The position numbers and the translations under genes were made by a program. Below are positions 1 to 8,230 of a DNA stretch of 64,000 nt, piece by piece. How positions within the stretch are numbered: the stretch's first letter is position 1; every line of letters begins with the position of its first letter. The DNA lies in the NCBI RefSeq assembly GCF_020075545.1, contig NZ_JAIQZK010000001.1:62001-126000 (forward strand), in the 5' to 3' direction. The notes under the pieces are model-generated. The model searched no databases. It worked only from the letters and a program-made list of their open reading frames with translations, and was not told the origin of the DNA. Source of the DNA: Nocardioides sp. TRM66260-LWL (lineage in GTDB: Bacteria > Actinomycetota > Actinomycetes > Propionibacteriales > Nocardioidaceae).

Positions 1-719
1 GTGGCCTGACCCGCCTCGCCGCGTTCTACCAGTCCTCGCTGCCCGCCAAGGTCGGCCCGGTGCGCTCGATGCGGGCCAGCGACATCGGCATCGTCTCGCC
101 GGTCGGCGCCGACATCGTCACCAGCGGCGCGGCCCAGCGCACGATCCGGCGGATCAAGGGCGCCGGCATCACGTTCTTCGAGGAGGGCGCGAAGGGCTTC
201 TCCCGCGACCCCTCGCGGCGCATGCCCTACAACCTGTTCGCCGACCTGACGAAGGTCGTCACCCTGGTGAAGCCGCACGACCCGCCGGCCCCGTACCTGC
301 CGTTCGGGGCGGCGTCCGACCTGCCGAGCGGCCCGAGGGCGACCACGATCGCCGCCCGCTTCGGCGGGGGCCGCACCTCGCAGTGGACCTACGAGGACGG
401 CGCCTACCGCAACACGAACTCCTTCGCCGCCGACGGGGACCGCTTCGCGGCGACGAACGTGCTCGTGCTGCGCGTGCGCGTCGGCGACGCCGGCTACCGC
501 GACCCGGCCGGCAACCCGGTGCCCGAGACGCGGCTGATCGGCACGGGCCGGGCGATGCTGTTCAGCCGCGGCCGCGTCGTCCGGGCCACCTGGAGCAAGG
601 CCGACCTGACCTCGCCGCTCGAGCTGAGCGCGGGCGGCACGACGCTCACCGTCCCGACCGGTCGCACGTGGATCGAGCTGGTGCCGGCCAAGGACGGCAG
701 CGTCACGGTCGGACGCTGA
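1..719 (+). CDS. DUF3048 (YerB-type) domain protein, 3' part
   Basis: The reading frame is open from the first bases of the window (codons begin at position 3), so the amino terminus lies upstream and only the last 239 or so residues are seen. The sequence fits the DUF3048 family of secreted or lipoprotein-anchored proteins related to Bacillus YerB: an early 'VGPVRSMRASD' segment, a central 'ARFGGGRTSQWTYEDGAYRN' stretch, and a C-terminal beta-rich part ending in 'TWIELVPAKDGSVTVGR'. Biochemical function of the family is not established. No signal peptide can be judged because that end is missing. It converges with the TetR gene that follows. Confidence 0.75.
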   Translation, partial: GLTRLAAFYQSSLPAKVGPVRSMRASDIGIVSPVGADIVTSGAAQRTIRRIKGAGITFFEEGAKGFSRDPSRRMPYNLFADLTKVVTLVKPHDPPAPYLPFGAASDLPSGPRATTIAARFGGGRTSQWTYEDGAYRNTNSFAADGDRFAATNVLVLRVRVGDAGYRDPAGNPVPETRLIGTGRAMLFSRGRVVRATWSKADLTSPLELSAGGTTLTVPTGRTWIELVPAKDGSVTVGR

Positions 720-751
720 GCCCGGCCTCCCAGTTCACCGGCTCAGTCGGC

Positions 752-1471
752 TCAGTCGCGCGGCGCGGCGTCGGGCAGCCCGGCGCCGGTCTCCACCAGC
801 GCCTGGAAGCCGGCGATGATGAACGCCAGCGCCCGCTCCACGCGCTCGGCCGCCGCGTCCGGGTCGTCGGCGGAGGCCACCGCGTCGCCGGCCGCCGAGA
901 GCGCGCCGTAGAAGATGCGGGCGAACGTCTGGAGCATGTCCTCCTCGAGCTCCCACGTGCCGGCGGAGAGCACCGCGCGCACGATGTCGAGGACGATCGC
1001 GAAGGTCGAGCGCTCCTCCTGCTCGCGGAAGCGCTCGTAGCCGAGCACGGCCGGGCCCTCCTGGATGACGATGCGCCGGTAGCCGGGGTCCTGCACGACG
1101 ACGATGAACGCCTCGAGGCCGGCGCGCGCCTTGTCCCACGGGTCGCGGTGGCCCTTGAGGGCTCGCTGCGCGGCCTTCGACGTCTCGGCCTCGACCCGCT
1201 CGAAGACGGCCTCGAAGAGCGCCTGCTTGCCGGAGAAGTGGTGGTAGAGCGCGCCCTTGGTGACCCGCGCCCCCGCGACGATCGAGTCGAGCGACGTCGC
1301 GGCATAGCCCTGCGCGGTGAACAGCTCCTGGGCGACGTCGACGAGCGCGCGCTTGGTCGCCGCGGAGTACTGCTGGCGCCGGCTGACGCCCGGCACGCTC
1401 GTGGCGGCCTTCGCGACGTCGGTGACGCGGGGAACGAGCTTGCTCACGCTCGACTTGGGGGTCTTCGCCAC
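752..1471 (-). CDS. TetR-family transcriptional regulator
   Basis: A 239-residue protein with a TetR-type N-terminal helix-turn-helix at about residues 40-85, including 'LFTAQGYAATSLDSIVAGA' and 'TKGALYHHFSGKQALFEAVF'. The rest is an all-helical ligand domain. About 35 basic or flexible residues precede the HTH, so a later start is possible. The GTG at 1471 is favoured because a TAGACT -10 element (1478-1483, minus strand) lies 6 bp before it, the leaderless arrangement seen repeatedly here. The gene is divergent from the 1632-2177 gene, which is its likeliest target together with itself. Ligand unknown. Confidence 0.85.
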   Translation of the reverse strand: MAKTPKSSVSKLVPRVTDVAKAATSVPGVSRRQQYSAATKRALVDVAQELFTAQGYAATSLDSIVAGARVTKGALYHHFSGKQALFEAVFERVEAETSKAAQRALKGHRDPWDKARAGLEAFIVVVQDPGYRRIVIQEGPAVLGYERFREQEERSTFAIVLDIVRAVLSAGTWELEEDMLQTFARIFYGALSAAGDAVASADDPDAAAERVERALAFIIAGFQALVETGAGLPDAAPRD

Positions 1472-1536
1472 CTGCGGAGTCTAGGCACCTCACCCCTGAC
1501 AGGTGGGGAGGATCACCCGTCGGAATGTTGGATACC

Positions 1537-1551
1537 GGGAGTATGTCTCCC
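1537..1551. promoter_or_regulatory. short dyad between divergent TetR gene and hypothetical gene
   Basis: GGGAG-TATGT-CTCCC is a perfect 5-bp inverted repeat with a 5-bp centre in the 160-bp divergent intergenic region. A weaker CACCT/AGGTG pair sits at 1486-1490 and 1501-1505, next to the TetR promoter. Either could be the TetR operator; no experimental or comparative support is available from this sequence alone. Confidence 0.3.
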
Positions 1552-1631
1552 TACTCTGGGGAACGTACTCGGGGTATGTGACCACTCCGAGCCTCCCTCC
1601 CTCAGGCGCCTCACTCCCTCAGGAGCACGAC

Positions 1632-2177
1632 ATGACCTGGACCTCCTATCGCAACCGCGGAGAGACCCTCCGCCGCGTGATCGACGCCGCCGACGCCCGT
1701 CCCGACGGCACCCTCCCCACCCTCGACGGACTCGAGGAGGCCTTCGCCTCCGACGTCGACCTCCTCGGCGCGCTGATGCTGCGCTGGCACACCCGCCTCG
1801 CCGGCCGGATCGAGCGCGAGATCCTCGCCACCCCCTACGACCTCCCCGGCGCCGTGGTCTCGGCCTGGCGGCTCACCGCCGACGAGCACCCGGGCATCCG
1901 GGCGGTCATCGACGCGTATCGCACGCGGTCCGAGGCCGGCGACCTCGTCGGCGAGGACGCCGACATGCTGGCCCGGGCGCTCCACACCGCCGCCCGCAAG
2001 GAGCACGAGCTCCTCGCCCTGATGGCCGGCCTGGCCAGCGGCGCCGGTCCGGCCACCGAGGCCGTCGGCGCCCGGCTCGAGCAGCAGGCGCGCACCGGTC
2101 TGGTGCTCCGCCCGCGCGTCGAGGACACCGGCCGCGCGTCCCTGATCGATCGGCTCAAGGCGGCCCTCGCCGCCTGA
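1632..2177 (+). CDS. hypothetical protein, 181 aa
   Basis: I do not recognise the family. The start at 1632 is chosen because AGGAG at 1621-1624 and the preceding base gives a good ribosome binding site; the frame stays open upstream to 1503, but that segment looks like promoter sequence. The protein is helical and charged, with 'MTWTSYRNRGETLRRVIDAA' at the N-terminus and no signal peptide or membrane segment. Residues around 'MLRWHTRLAGRIERE' resemble small actinobacterial cytosolic proteins of unknown role. It is divergent from the TetR gene, suggesting common control. Confidence 0.6.
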   Translation: MTWTSYRNRGETLRRVIDAADARPDGTLPTLDGLEEAFASDVDLLGALMLRWHTRLAGRIEREILATPYDLPGAVVSAWRLTADEHPGIRAVIDAYRTRSEAGDLVGEDADMLARALHTAARKEHELLALMAGLASGAGPATEAVGARLEQQARTGLVLRPRVEDTGRASLIDRLKAALAA

Positions 2178-2228
2178 CGGCCGCCCTCCGGACCCTCCTC
2201 CCGGCGCCTCCCTCCCCTAGGGGCGCCG

Positions 2229-2297
2229 ACTCATGGGCCCCATCCCGCCCCGCGCCCCCTCCCGGCGCGACCACGGGCGATGATGGGGCCCATGAGT
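2229..2297. repeat. 15-bp perfect inverted repeat around the yqgE start
   Basis: ACTCATGGGCCCCAT (2229-2243) and ATGGGGCCCATGAGT (2283-2297) are exact reverse complements separated by 39 bp. The right arm contains the proposed ATG at 2292. In DNA this could be an operator dyad around the promoter. In a transcript reading through from upstream it would form a stem that hides the start codon. Confidence 0.8.
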
Positions 2298-2888
2298 GCG
2301 TCCGGGAGTGCGTCCGGGAGCGGGTTCGGGCCGGGCTTCCTGCTCGTGGCCAGCCCCGAGCTGGTCGACCCGAGCTTCGCCGACTCCGTCGTCCTGCTGC
2401 TCGAGGCGGACGCCGAGGGCGCCCTGGGCGTCGTGCTCAACCGCCCCTCCGGCATCACCGTCCAGGACGTCCTGGGCGGCTGGTGGCTGCTGGCCAGCCC
2501 GCCCGAGGTCGTCCACCAGGGCGGTCCCGTGGGGGCCGACGGCGCGCTGGCCGTGGTCCTGCTGGCCGAGGAGGCCCCGGTGCCCGAGGGCTTCCGGCCG
2601 ATCGCGCCGGAGCGGTTCGGCGGCCGGCTCGGCCTGGTCGACCTCGAGGAGCGCACCGACGAGATCTCGGTCGCGGTCGCCGAGCTGCGCGTCTTCGCCG
2701 GGTACGCCGGCTGGGGGGCCGGACAGCTCGATCGCGAGATCGAGGAGGGCAGCTGGTACGTCGTGCCCGCCGAGGCGATGGACGCCTTCGTCGAGGACGC
2801 CCCCGACCTGTGGCGCGAGGTCCTGCGCCGTCAGCCCGGCGAGCTGGCCTGGCACGCGACCCGGCCCGTCGACCCCGACATGAACTAG
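2292..2888 (+). CDS. yqgE: YqgE/AlgH family protein (DUF179)
   Basis: A 198-residue member of the YqgE/AlgH family, widely conserved small cytosolic proteins of uncertain function. Family features seen are 'GFLLVASPELVDPSFADSVVLLLEAD' near the N-terminus, 'GALGVVLNRPSG', and 'VHQGGPVGADGALAVVLL', followed by 'AGYAGWGAGQLDREIEEGSWYVVPA', the usual signature block. ATG 2292 is preferred over ATG 2280 because GATGAT at 2279-2284 could serve as a -10 element for a leaderless start 7 bp later. The N-terminus carries a short Ser/Gly/Ala repeat. The start codon lies within one arm of a 15-bp inverted repeat. Confidence 0.88.
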   Translation: MSASGSASGSGFGPGFLLVASPELVDPSFADSVVLLLEADAEGALGVVLNRPSGITVQDVLGGWWLLASPPEVVHQGGPVGADGALAVVLLAEEAPVPEGFRPIAPERFGGRLGLVDLEERTDEISVAVAELRVFAGYAGWGAGQLDREIEEGSWYVVPAEAMDAFVEDAPDLWREVLRRQPGELAWHATRPVDPDMN

Positions 2889-2914
2889 GTCGCGGCGGGC
2901 CTACACTGGCGCAC

Positions 2915-3196
2915 GTGAGCACCATCGGATTCGGGACCGGCACCGCCGTCGACGAGCGCGTCCGCGAGGACCGCAGCACCGTCCCGACCGACGCCGGCGA
3001 CCACGAGCGGTTCTCGCACTTCGTCGACAAGGACAAGCTCACCGAGGCCACCGTCATGGGCACCCCCGTGGTCGCGCTGTGCGGCAAGGTCTGGGTGCCG
3101 AGCCGTGCGCCCGAGCGGTTCCCCGTGTGCCCGGAGTGCAAGGAGATCTGGGAGTCGCTGTCCGGCGACGGCTCCGACGAGGGCGCCGACGCGTGA
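2915..3196 (+). CDS. DUF3039 domain protein
   Basis: A 93-residue small protein typical of Actinobacteria. The motif pair 'GTPVVALCGKVWVPSRAP' and 'FPVCPECKEIW' gives one Cys in the first segment and a CPEC pair in the second, consistent with metal binding, but function is unknown. The GTG start is supported by TACACT at 2902-2907, 7 bp upstream, with no Shine-Dalgarno sequence, so the mRNA is probably leaderless. Its stop overlaps the helicase start (GTGA), so the two are translationally coupled. DUF3039 genes commonly sit immediately before such a helicase in this lineage. Confidence 0.85.
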   Translation: MSTIGFGTGTAVDERVREDRSTVPTDAGDHERFSHFVDKDKLTEATVMGTPVVALCGKVWVPSRAPERFPVCPECKEIWESLSGDGSDEGADA

Positions 3197-5019
3197 CGGG
3201 CGGACACGAGCCGTCCGCCCCCTCGCTGGCCACCGGCCTGACGCCGGCCTGGCCCGATCGCGCCGCCTGGGGCACCGCGCCCTCCCTGCGCGCCTGGCAG
3301 CAGGCCGCGATGAGCGACTACTTCGCGCGGCAGCCGCGCGACTACCTCGCGGTCGCGACGCCCGGCGCGGGCAAGACCACCTTCGCCCTCTCGGTGGCCG
3401 CCGAGCTGCTCGGACGTCGTAAGGTCGACCGGATCATCGTGGTCGCGCCCACGGAGCACCTGAAGCTGCAGTGGGCCGAGGCGGCCGCGCGCGCCGGCGT
3501 CCCGCTCGACCCCACGTACTCGGCCGGCAAGGGCCGCACCTCGGCGGACTTCGTCGGCGTCGCGGTCACCTACGCCGGCGTGGCGGTCAACCCGCTGGCC
3601 ATGCGCATCCGCACCGAGCGGTTCAAGACCCTGGTGATCCTCGACGAGGTGCACCACGCCGGTGACGCGCTCTCGTGGGGCGAGGGCGTCCGGGAGGCCT
3701 TCGAGCCGGCCGCGCGTCGCCTCGCGCTGACCGGCACGCCGTTCCGCTCCGACGTCAACCCGATCCCGTTCGTCACCTACGCCCCGGGCGACGACGGCGT
3801 GCCGCGCTCGGTGGCCGACTACACCTACGGCTACGCGCACGCGCTGGCCGACCACGTCGTCCGGCCGGTGCTGTTCCTGGCCTACTCCGGCGAGATGCAG
3901 TGGCGCACCCGGGCCGGCGACGAGGTCGCCGCGACCCTGGGGGAGCCGCTCACCAAGGACCTCACGAACCAGGCGCTGCGCACGGCGCTGGACCCGCAGG
4001 GCTCGTGGATCCCCTCGGTGCTGGCCGCGGCCGACAAGCGGCTCACCGAGGTGCGCCGGCACGTGCCGGACGCCGGCGGCCTCGTGATCGCCACCGACCA
4101 GGACGACGCCCGCGCCTACGCCAAGACGCTGCGGCAGATCAGCGGCGAGGCGCCGACGGTCGTGCTCTCGGACGACAAGGGCGCCTCGAAGCGGATCTCG
4201 GAGTTCTCCGCCGGCGACCAGCGCTGGATGGTCGCGGTGCGGATGGTCTCCGAGGGCGTCGACGTGCCGCGCCTGGCCGTCGGCGTCTTCGCCACCACCA
4301 CCTCCACGCCGCTGTTCTTCGCCCAGGCCGTCGGCCGGTTCGTGCGCGCCCGCACCCGCGGCGAGACGGCCTCGGTGTTCCTGCCGTCGGTGCCGACCCT
4401 GCTCGGCTTCGCCGCCGAGCTCGAGCGCTCCCGCGACCACGTGCTCGGACGCCGGGTGAACGACGAGGGCGACCTCTTCTCGCCCGAGGACGCCCTGGTG
4501 GCGCAGGCCCAGGCCACCGAGAGCGAGACCGGTGCCGACCCCGGTGCGGCCTTCGAGGCGCTCGGCTCGCAGGCGCGGTTCGACCACGTCCTCTACGACG
4601 GCGCGGCCTTCGGGCACGAGGGCGAGGTGCACGTCGGCTCGGAGGAGGAGATGGACTTCCTCGGCATCCCCGGCCTGCTCGAGCCCGACCAGATGCGGGC
4701 CCTGCTGCACAAGCGGCAGAGCGAGCGCCGGCGCACGCGGGGAGGCTCGCCAGCCGGGGCCGGGGCGGACGCCGGCCCGACGGTCGGTCGGCCGGACGCC
4801 GCCGAGATCACCGCCCACGAGCAGCTCGCCGTCCTGCGGCGCGAGCTCAACGGCCTGGTCGCGGCCTGGCACCACCGCACGGGCCAGCCGCACGGCGTCA
4901 CGCATGCCGCCCTGCGCAAGGAGTGCGGCGGACCCGCGGCGGCGATCGCGAACGCCGACCAGCTGCGGGCGCGGATCGACCGCGTGCGCGCCTGGGCCAG
5001 CGAGCGCCGCAGCTCCTGA
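3193..5019 (+). CDS. DEAD/DEAH-box SF2 helicase
   Basis: A 608-residue superfamily 2 helicase-like ATPase. Visible motifs are Walker A 'TPGAGKTT' (about 56-63), motif II 'DEVHH' (151-155), motif III-like 'LTGTPFR' (179-185), the second RecA-domain stretch 'MVSEGVDVPRLAVGVFATTT' (about 351-370), and motif VI 'QAVGRFVR' (378-385). It resembles actinobacterial ERCC3/Ssl2-like helicases used in DNA or RNA transactions; the substrate is not known. The C-terminal 200 residues are charged and have no recognised domain. It starts at a GTG overlapping the DUF3039 stop and is likely cotranscribed with it. Confidence 0.88.
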   Translation: MTGGHEPSAPSLATGLTPAWPDRAAWGTAPSLRAWQQAAMSDYFARQPRDYLAVATPGAGKTTFALSVAAELLGRRKVDRIIVVAPTEHLKLQWAEAAARAGVPLDPTYSAGKGRTSADFVGVAVTYAGVAVNPLAMRIRTERFKTLVILDEVHHAGDALSWGEGVREAFEPAARRLALTGTPFRSDVNPIPFVTYAPGDDGVPRSVADYTYGYAHALADHVVRPVLFLAYSGEMQWRTRAGDEVAATLGEPLTKDLTNQALRTALDPQGSWIPSVLAAADKRLTEVRRHVPDAGGLVIATDQDDARAYAKTLRQISGEAPTVVLSDDKGASKRISEFSAGDQRWMVAVRMVSEGVDVPRLAVGVFATTTSTPLFFAQAVGRFVRARTRGETASVFLPSVPTLLGFAAELERSRDHVLGRRVNDEGDLFSPEDALVAQAQATESETGADPGAAFEALGSQARFDHVLYDGAAFGHEGEVHVGSEEEMDFLGIPGLLEPDQMRALLHKRQSERRRTRGGSPAGAGADAGPTVGRPDAAEITAHEQLAVLRRELNGLVAAWHHRTGQPHGVTHAALRKECGGPAAAIANADQLRARIDRVRAWASERRSS

Positions 5020-5057
5020 TCCGGGCGGCCGCACGAGCCGGCCCCTAGACTCCCCGC

Positions 5058-5699
5058 GTGCCGACCGAGACCTCCCAGACCCTCGACCGCGGCCTGCGCG
5101 TGCTCGGCGCCCTCGCGGCCGCGCCCGACGGGCTCACGGTCACCGAGCTCGCCTCGACGCTCGGCGTCAACCGCACGATCGTCTACCGCCTGGTCACCAC
5201 GCTCGAGCAGCACGCGCTGGTGCGCCGCGAGCCGGGCGGGCGCATCCAGGTCGGCCTCGGCGTCCTGCACCTGGCCTCGGCGGTGCACCCGGTGCTGCGC
5301 GAGGCCGCGGTGCCGGTGCTGCGGGAGCTGGCCGACGCGGTCGGCTGCACCGCCCACCTCACCGTCGCCGACGGGGGAGAGGCGCTGGCGATCGCGGTGG
5401 TCGAGCCGACCCGCACCGACTTCCACGTCAGCTACCGCGTCGGCACCCGGCACCCGCTCGAGGCGGGCGCCGCGGGCAAGGCGATCCTGCTGGGCCGCGA
5501 GCCCGAGCCGTCCGCGCCGTATGTGACGACGGTCGGCGAGCTGCAGCGCGGCGCGCGGGGCATCGCGGCGCCGCTGGGCTCCGACGCGCTCGAGGCGAGC
5601 GTCGGGGTGGTGACCCTCGGCGAGGTCGACGAGGACGAGGTGGGCGACGCCGTGCTCGACGCCGCCCGTCATCTCGCCGCGGTGCTCGCGGCGGGCTGA
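5058..5699 (+). CDS. IclR-family transcriptional regulator
   Basis: A 213-residue regulator with an N-terminal winged helix ('TLDRGLRVLGALAAAPDGLTVTEL', then 'LGVNRTIVYRLVTTLEQHALV') and an IclR effector domain from about residue 75, including 'HPLEAGAAGKAILLG'. The C-terminal domain is slightly shorter than usual. The GTG at 5058 follows TAGACT (5046-5051) by 6 bp, indicating a leaderless transcript. Its target is not evident: the helicase is upstream and the MFS gene converges on it. IclR regulators commonly sense small organic acids, but nothing here fixes the ligand. Confidence 0.87.
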   Translation: MPTETSQTLDRGLRVLGALAAAPDGLTVTELASTLGVNRTIVYRLVTTLEQHALVRREPGGRIQVGLGVLHLASAVHPVLREAAVPVLRELADAVGCTAHLTVADGGEALAIAVVEPTRTDFHVSYRVGTRHPLEAGAAGKAILLGREPEPSAPYVTTVGELQRGARGIAAPLGSDALEASVGVVTLGEVDEDEVGDAVLDAARHLAAVLAAG

Positions 5700-5728
5700 C
5701 CCTCGTCCTCGCCTGCGCTGCCGACGGC

Positions 5729-7018
5729 TCAGGCGTCGCCGACCAGCACGGCCTCGGCCTCGGTCGAGGAGCCGACCTCGCTGTGCGGGGTGTGGCCGAC
5801 GACCAGGCGGCGGCCGGCGAACAGCGTCACGACGCCGATGAGCACGGCGGTGGCCCCGAACCAGAAGGGCGCGTGCGGGCTGACGTTCTCGCCGAGCTTG
5901 AGCGCGGCGTACGGGCCCACGGCACCGCCGGTGAAGCGGAGGAACGAGTAGGCGGCCGACGCGACCGGACGCTCGACCGGCGCCGCGCCCATCACGGCCT
6001 CGGTGATCAGGGTGTTGTTGACGCCGATGAACGCGCCGGAGGCGACGATGCCCACGACGACGACCGGCGTGTGCTCGGTGAGCAGCGCGATCATCACGAG
6101 GTCGAGGGTGAACAGCGCGAGCATGGCGATGATCGCGGGCACCGTGCCGATCGCACGCTGCACGAGGGGGGCGACGGCCACCGAGGTGAACGCGAGCAGC
6201 AGGCCCCAGGCGAAGAACACCCAGCCGACCTGGAGGATGCCGAATCCCGGCAGGGCGAACGGGCCGGCGGCCAGGATGGTGAAGAAGCCGATGTTGTAGA
6301 AGATCGCGGTGACGCCCAGCAGGAGCAGCGCGGGGTGGCGCAGGGCGCGGAACGGGTCGGCGATCGAGGTGCGGCGACCGGTCGGCGGGGTGGCCGGCAG
6401 GAGCAGGGCGGTGCCGATCACGGCGATCACCATGAGAGCCGAGACGCCGAAGAACGGAGCGCGCCACGACTGCTCCCCGAGCAGGCCGCCGAGCAGCGGG
6501 CCGGACGCGATGCCGATGCCCAGGGCGGCCTCGAAGAGGATGATCGCCTGGGCGGTGGAGCCCTTGGCGGCCGAGACGATCGTCGAGAGGGCCGTGGCGA
6601 CGAAGAGCGCGTTGCCCAGGCCCCAGCCGGCGCGGAAGCCGACGATCTGGCCGACGGTGTCGCTGGCGCCGGCGAGCCCGGCGAAGACGATGACCAGCAC
6701 GAGCCCGGCCAGCAGGGTGCGCTTGGGGCCGATGCGGCTGGAGACGACGCCGGTGATCAGCATCGCGACGCCCATGATCGCCATGTAGCTGGTGAACATC
6801 AGCGACACCTGGCTCGGGGTCGCGTCGAGCTTCGCGGCGATGTCCTTGAGGATGGGGTCGACGAGCCCGATGCCCATGAAGGCGATCACGCAGGCGAAGG
6901 CGACGGCCCACACGGCGCGGGGCTGGCGCAGCAGGGAGCCCTGCTGCGCCTCGGGCCCGCCGGGGGCCTCGGGCTGGGCGTGGGCGGGGACGCCGCGAGC
7001 GGCGGTGGTGTGGCTCAT
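5729..7018 (-). CDS. MFS drug-type transporter
   Basis: A 429-residue major facilitator protein with about 12 hydrophobic segments and cytoplasmic ends. The loop 'SSRIGPKRTLLAG' after TM2 matches the MFS loop 2-3 motif, and 'RAGWGLGNALFVATALSTIV' matches the motif of proton-linked exporters. It is likely a proton-driven efflux pump; the substrate is unknown. The ATG overlaps the stop of the upstream marR gene by 4 bp, so the two form a coupled operon, a common layout for MarR-controlled multidrug efflux. Confidence 0.87.
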   Translation of the reverse strand: MSHTTAARGVPAHAQPEAPGGPEAQQGSLLRQPRAVWAVAFACVIAFMGIGLVDPILKDIAAKLDATPSQVSLMFTSYMAIMGVAMLITGVVSSRIGPKRTLLAGLVLVIVFAGLAGASDTVGQIVGFRAGWGLGNALFVATALSTIVSAAKGSTAQAIILFEAALGIGIASGPLLGGLLGEQSWRAPFFGVSALMVIAVIGTALLLPATPPTGRRTSIADPFRALRHPALLLLGVTAIFYNIGFFTILAAGPFALPGFGILQVGWVFFAWGLLLAFTSVAVAPLVQRAIGTVPAIIAMLALFTLDLVMIALLTEHTPVVVVGIVASGAFIGVNNTLITEAVMGAAPVERPVASAAYSFLRFTGGAVGPYAALKLGENVSPHAPFWFGATAVLIGVVTLFAGRRLVVGHTPHSEVGSSTEAEAVLVGDA

Positions 7019-7518
7019 CGGGGACCTTCCTGGGTCGGGGCCGGGGTGCCGGCGGTGACGGGCTGGAGCGGGGTGCCGGGGGTCGCGGCGTGCTCGGCGT
7101 CCTGCTGGTCGAGCAGGTCGCGGAGCACGGCGACGGCGATCGCCACGTCGTCGGCGGTGTGACCGCTCGCGGCGACGAGGTGCGCGACGACGTCGGCGTT
7201 GGCGGCGCGGGTGGCGCGCAGCTCCTCGCGTCCGGCGTCGGTGAGCGAGACGACGCTCGCGCGGGCGTCGTCCGGATGCGGTGCCTTGACGACCAGGCCG
7301 CGGTCGACGAGACCCGAGACGAGCCCGGACATCGTCGGCTGGCTGCACTGGTCGATCTCGGCGAGCCGGGTGACGCCCAGGGGCCCGAACTGGTCGAGCG
7401 TGGAGAGCACCCGGAATCCGGCGCTCAGGCGGCGACGCTGCCGCAGGCTCCGGACGAGGCGGCCCGCGTTGATCACGAGCTCGCTGCTGAGGGCGGCGAG
7501 GCGGGCGTCGGCGGGCAT
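7015..7518 (-). CDS. MarR-family regulator of the MFS gene
   Basis: A 167-residue MarR protein with a winged helix-turn-helix core: 'FGPLGVTRLAEIDQCSQPTMSGLVSGLVDRGLV' followed by the wing 'PDDARASVVSLTDAGREELRA'. The final 30 residues are a Pro/Thr-rich tail. ATG 7518 is preceded by TATAGT (7526-7531, minus strand), giving a leaderless start. A perfect palindrome overlaps this promoter, which strongly suggests autorepression and control of the downstream MFS gene. Confidence 0.88.
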   Translation of the reverse strand: MPADARLAALSSELVINAGRLVRSLRQRRRLSAGFRVLSTLDQFGPLGVTRLAEIDQCSQPTMSGLVSGLVDRGLVVKAPHPDDARASVVSLTDAGREELRATRAANADVVAHLVAASGHTADDVAIAVAVLRDLLDQQDAEHAATPGTPLQPVTAGTPAPTQEGPR

Positions 7519-7525
7519 GCCCTCG

Positions 7526-7546
7526 ACTATACATAGGCTGCCTATG
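7526..7546 (-). promoter_or_regulatory. marR-MFS promoter with palindromic operator
   Basis: On the minus strand the -10 element TATAGT lies at 7531-7526, and directly upstream of it is CATAGG-CTG-CCTATG (7532-7546), a perfect 6-bp inverted repeat with a 3-bp centre. Its position in the -35/-10 spacer is ideal for a repressor. MarR proteins bind palindromes of this size, so it is most likely the operator of the adjacent MarR. Confidence 0.7.
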
Positions 7547-7605
7547 CGTTTCCAGCCGACGGCTCGGCGATGGTCGATGTCGGCGTCCGGTGGTTGGCTG
7601 CGGCC

Positions 7606-8142
7606 ATGCCCGTGCACGTCGCCTTCCTCCGCGCGATCAACCTCGGCGCCACCCGCGCGGTGCCGATGGCGACGGTGCGCGCGGCTGCGGAGGCGGCGGG
7701 CGGCACGGGCGTCGAGACCCACCTCAACACCGGCAACGTCCGGCTCACGTCGCCGCTGCGGTCGCGGGCGAAGGTCGAGGCGGCTCTCGAAGCGGCCCTC
7801 GAGGCGGCCGCCGGCTTCGCGGTGCCGACGATCGTGCTGAGCCCCGCTGAGCTCCGCGAGGTCGTCGCGCGGGCCGACACGATCGACGCCGAGCGGGGCT
7901 CCGACGCGGGGCACCACGTCTCGTTCCTGAAGGCCGAGGCTCCGGCCGACGCCGTCGCGGCGCTCCGGGCGGCCGCCGGCCCGGGGGAGTCCGCGGTCGT
8001 GGCCGGACGCGCGGTGCACCTGCTGCTCGGCGCCGAGTACCACCGTGCCCGGCTCACCAACGCGCTCGTCGAGCGGCACCTCGGCGTCGCCACGGCGCGT
8101 CGCATCACGGTCGTGCGCGAGGTGGTGCGTCGCTGGTGCTGA
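7606..8142 (+). CDS. DUF1697 family protein
   Basis: A 178-residue protein matching DUF1697: it opens with 'VAFLRAINLGATRAVPMATVRAAAEAAGG', followed by 'THLNTGNVRLTS', the usual start of this family, and ends 'ATARRITVVREVVRRWC'. The family is common in Actinobacteria and its biochemical role is unknown. ATG 7606 is chosen over an upstream in-frame ATG at 7570 because the family begins at about this point; no strong ribosome binding site is visible for either. It is divergent from marR and may share that regulatory region. Confidence 0.8.
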   Translation: MPVHVAFLRAINLGATRAVPMATVRAAAEAAGGTGVETHLNTGNVRLTSPLRSRAKVEAALEAALEAAAGFAVPTIVLSPAELREVVARADTIDAERGSDAGHHVSFLKAEAPADAVAALRAAAGPGESAVVAGRAVHLLLGAEYHRARLTNALVERHLGVATARRITVVREVVRRWC

Positions 8143-8230
8143 GCTCTTCACCGGGCGTCCACCGGGTGGTCGCCTCGCGCTCGTCCGGCCTAGGTTGTCT
8201 CCCGACCGGACCGATCTCGGGAGGATCCCC

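Noticed and set aside
2455-5034. Long open frame on the minus strand opposite the helicase and yqgE genes
   Set aside because: Low-complexity Arg/Gly/Ala/Pro composition with no recognisable domain; it is the usual antisense shadow in high-GC DNA. The plus-strand genes have clear motifs.
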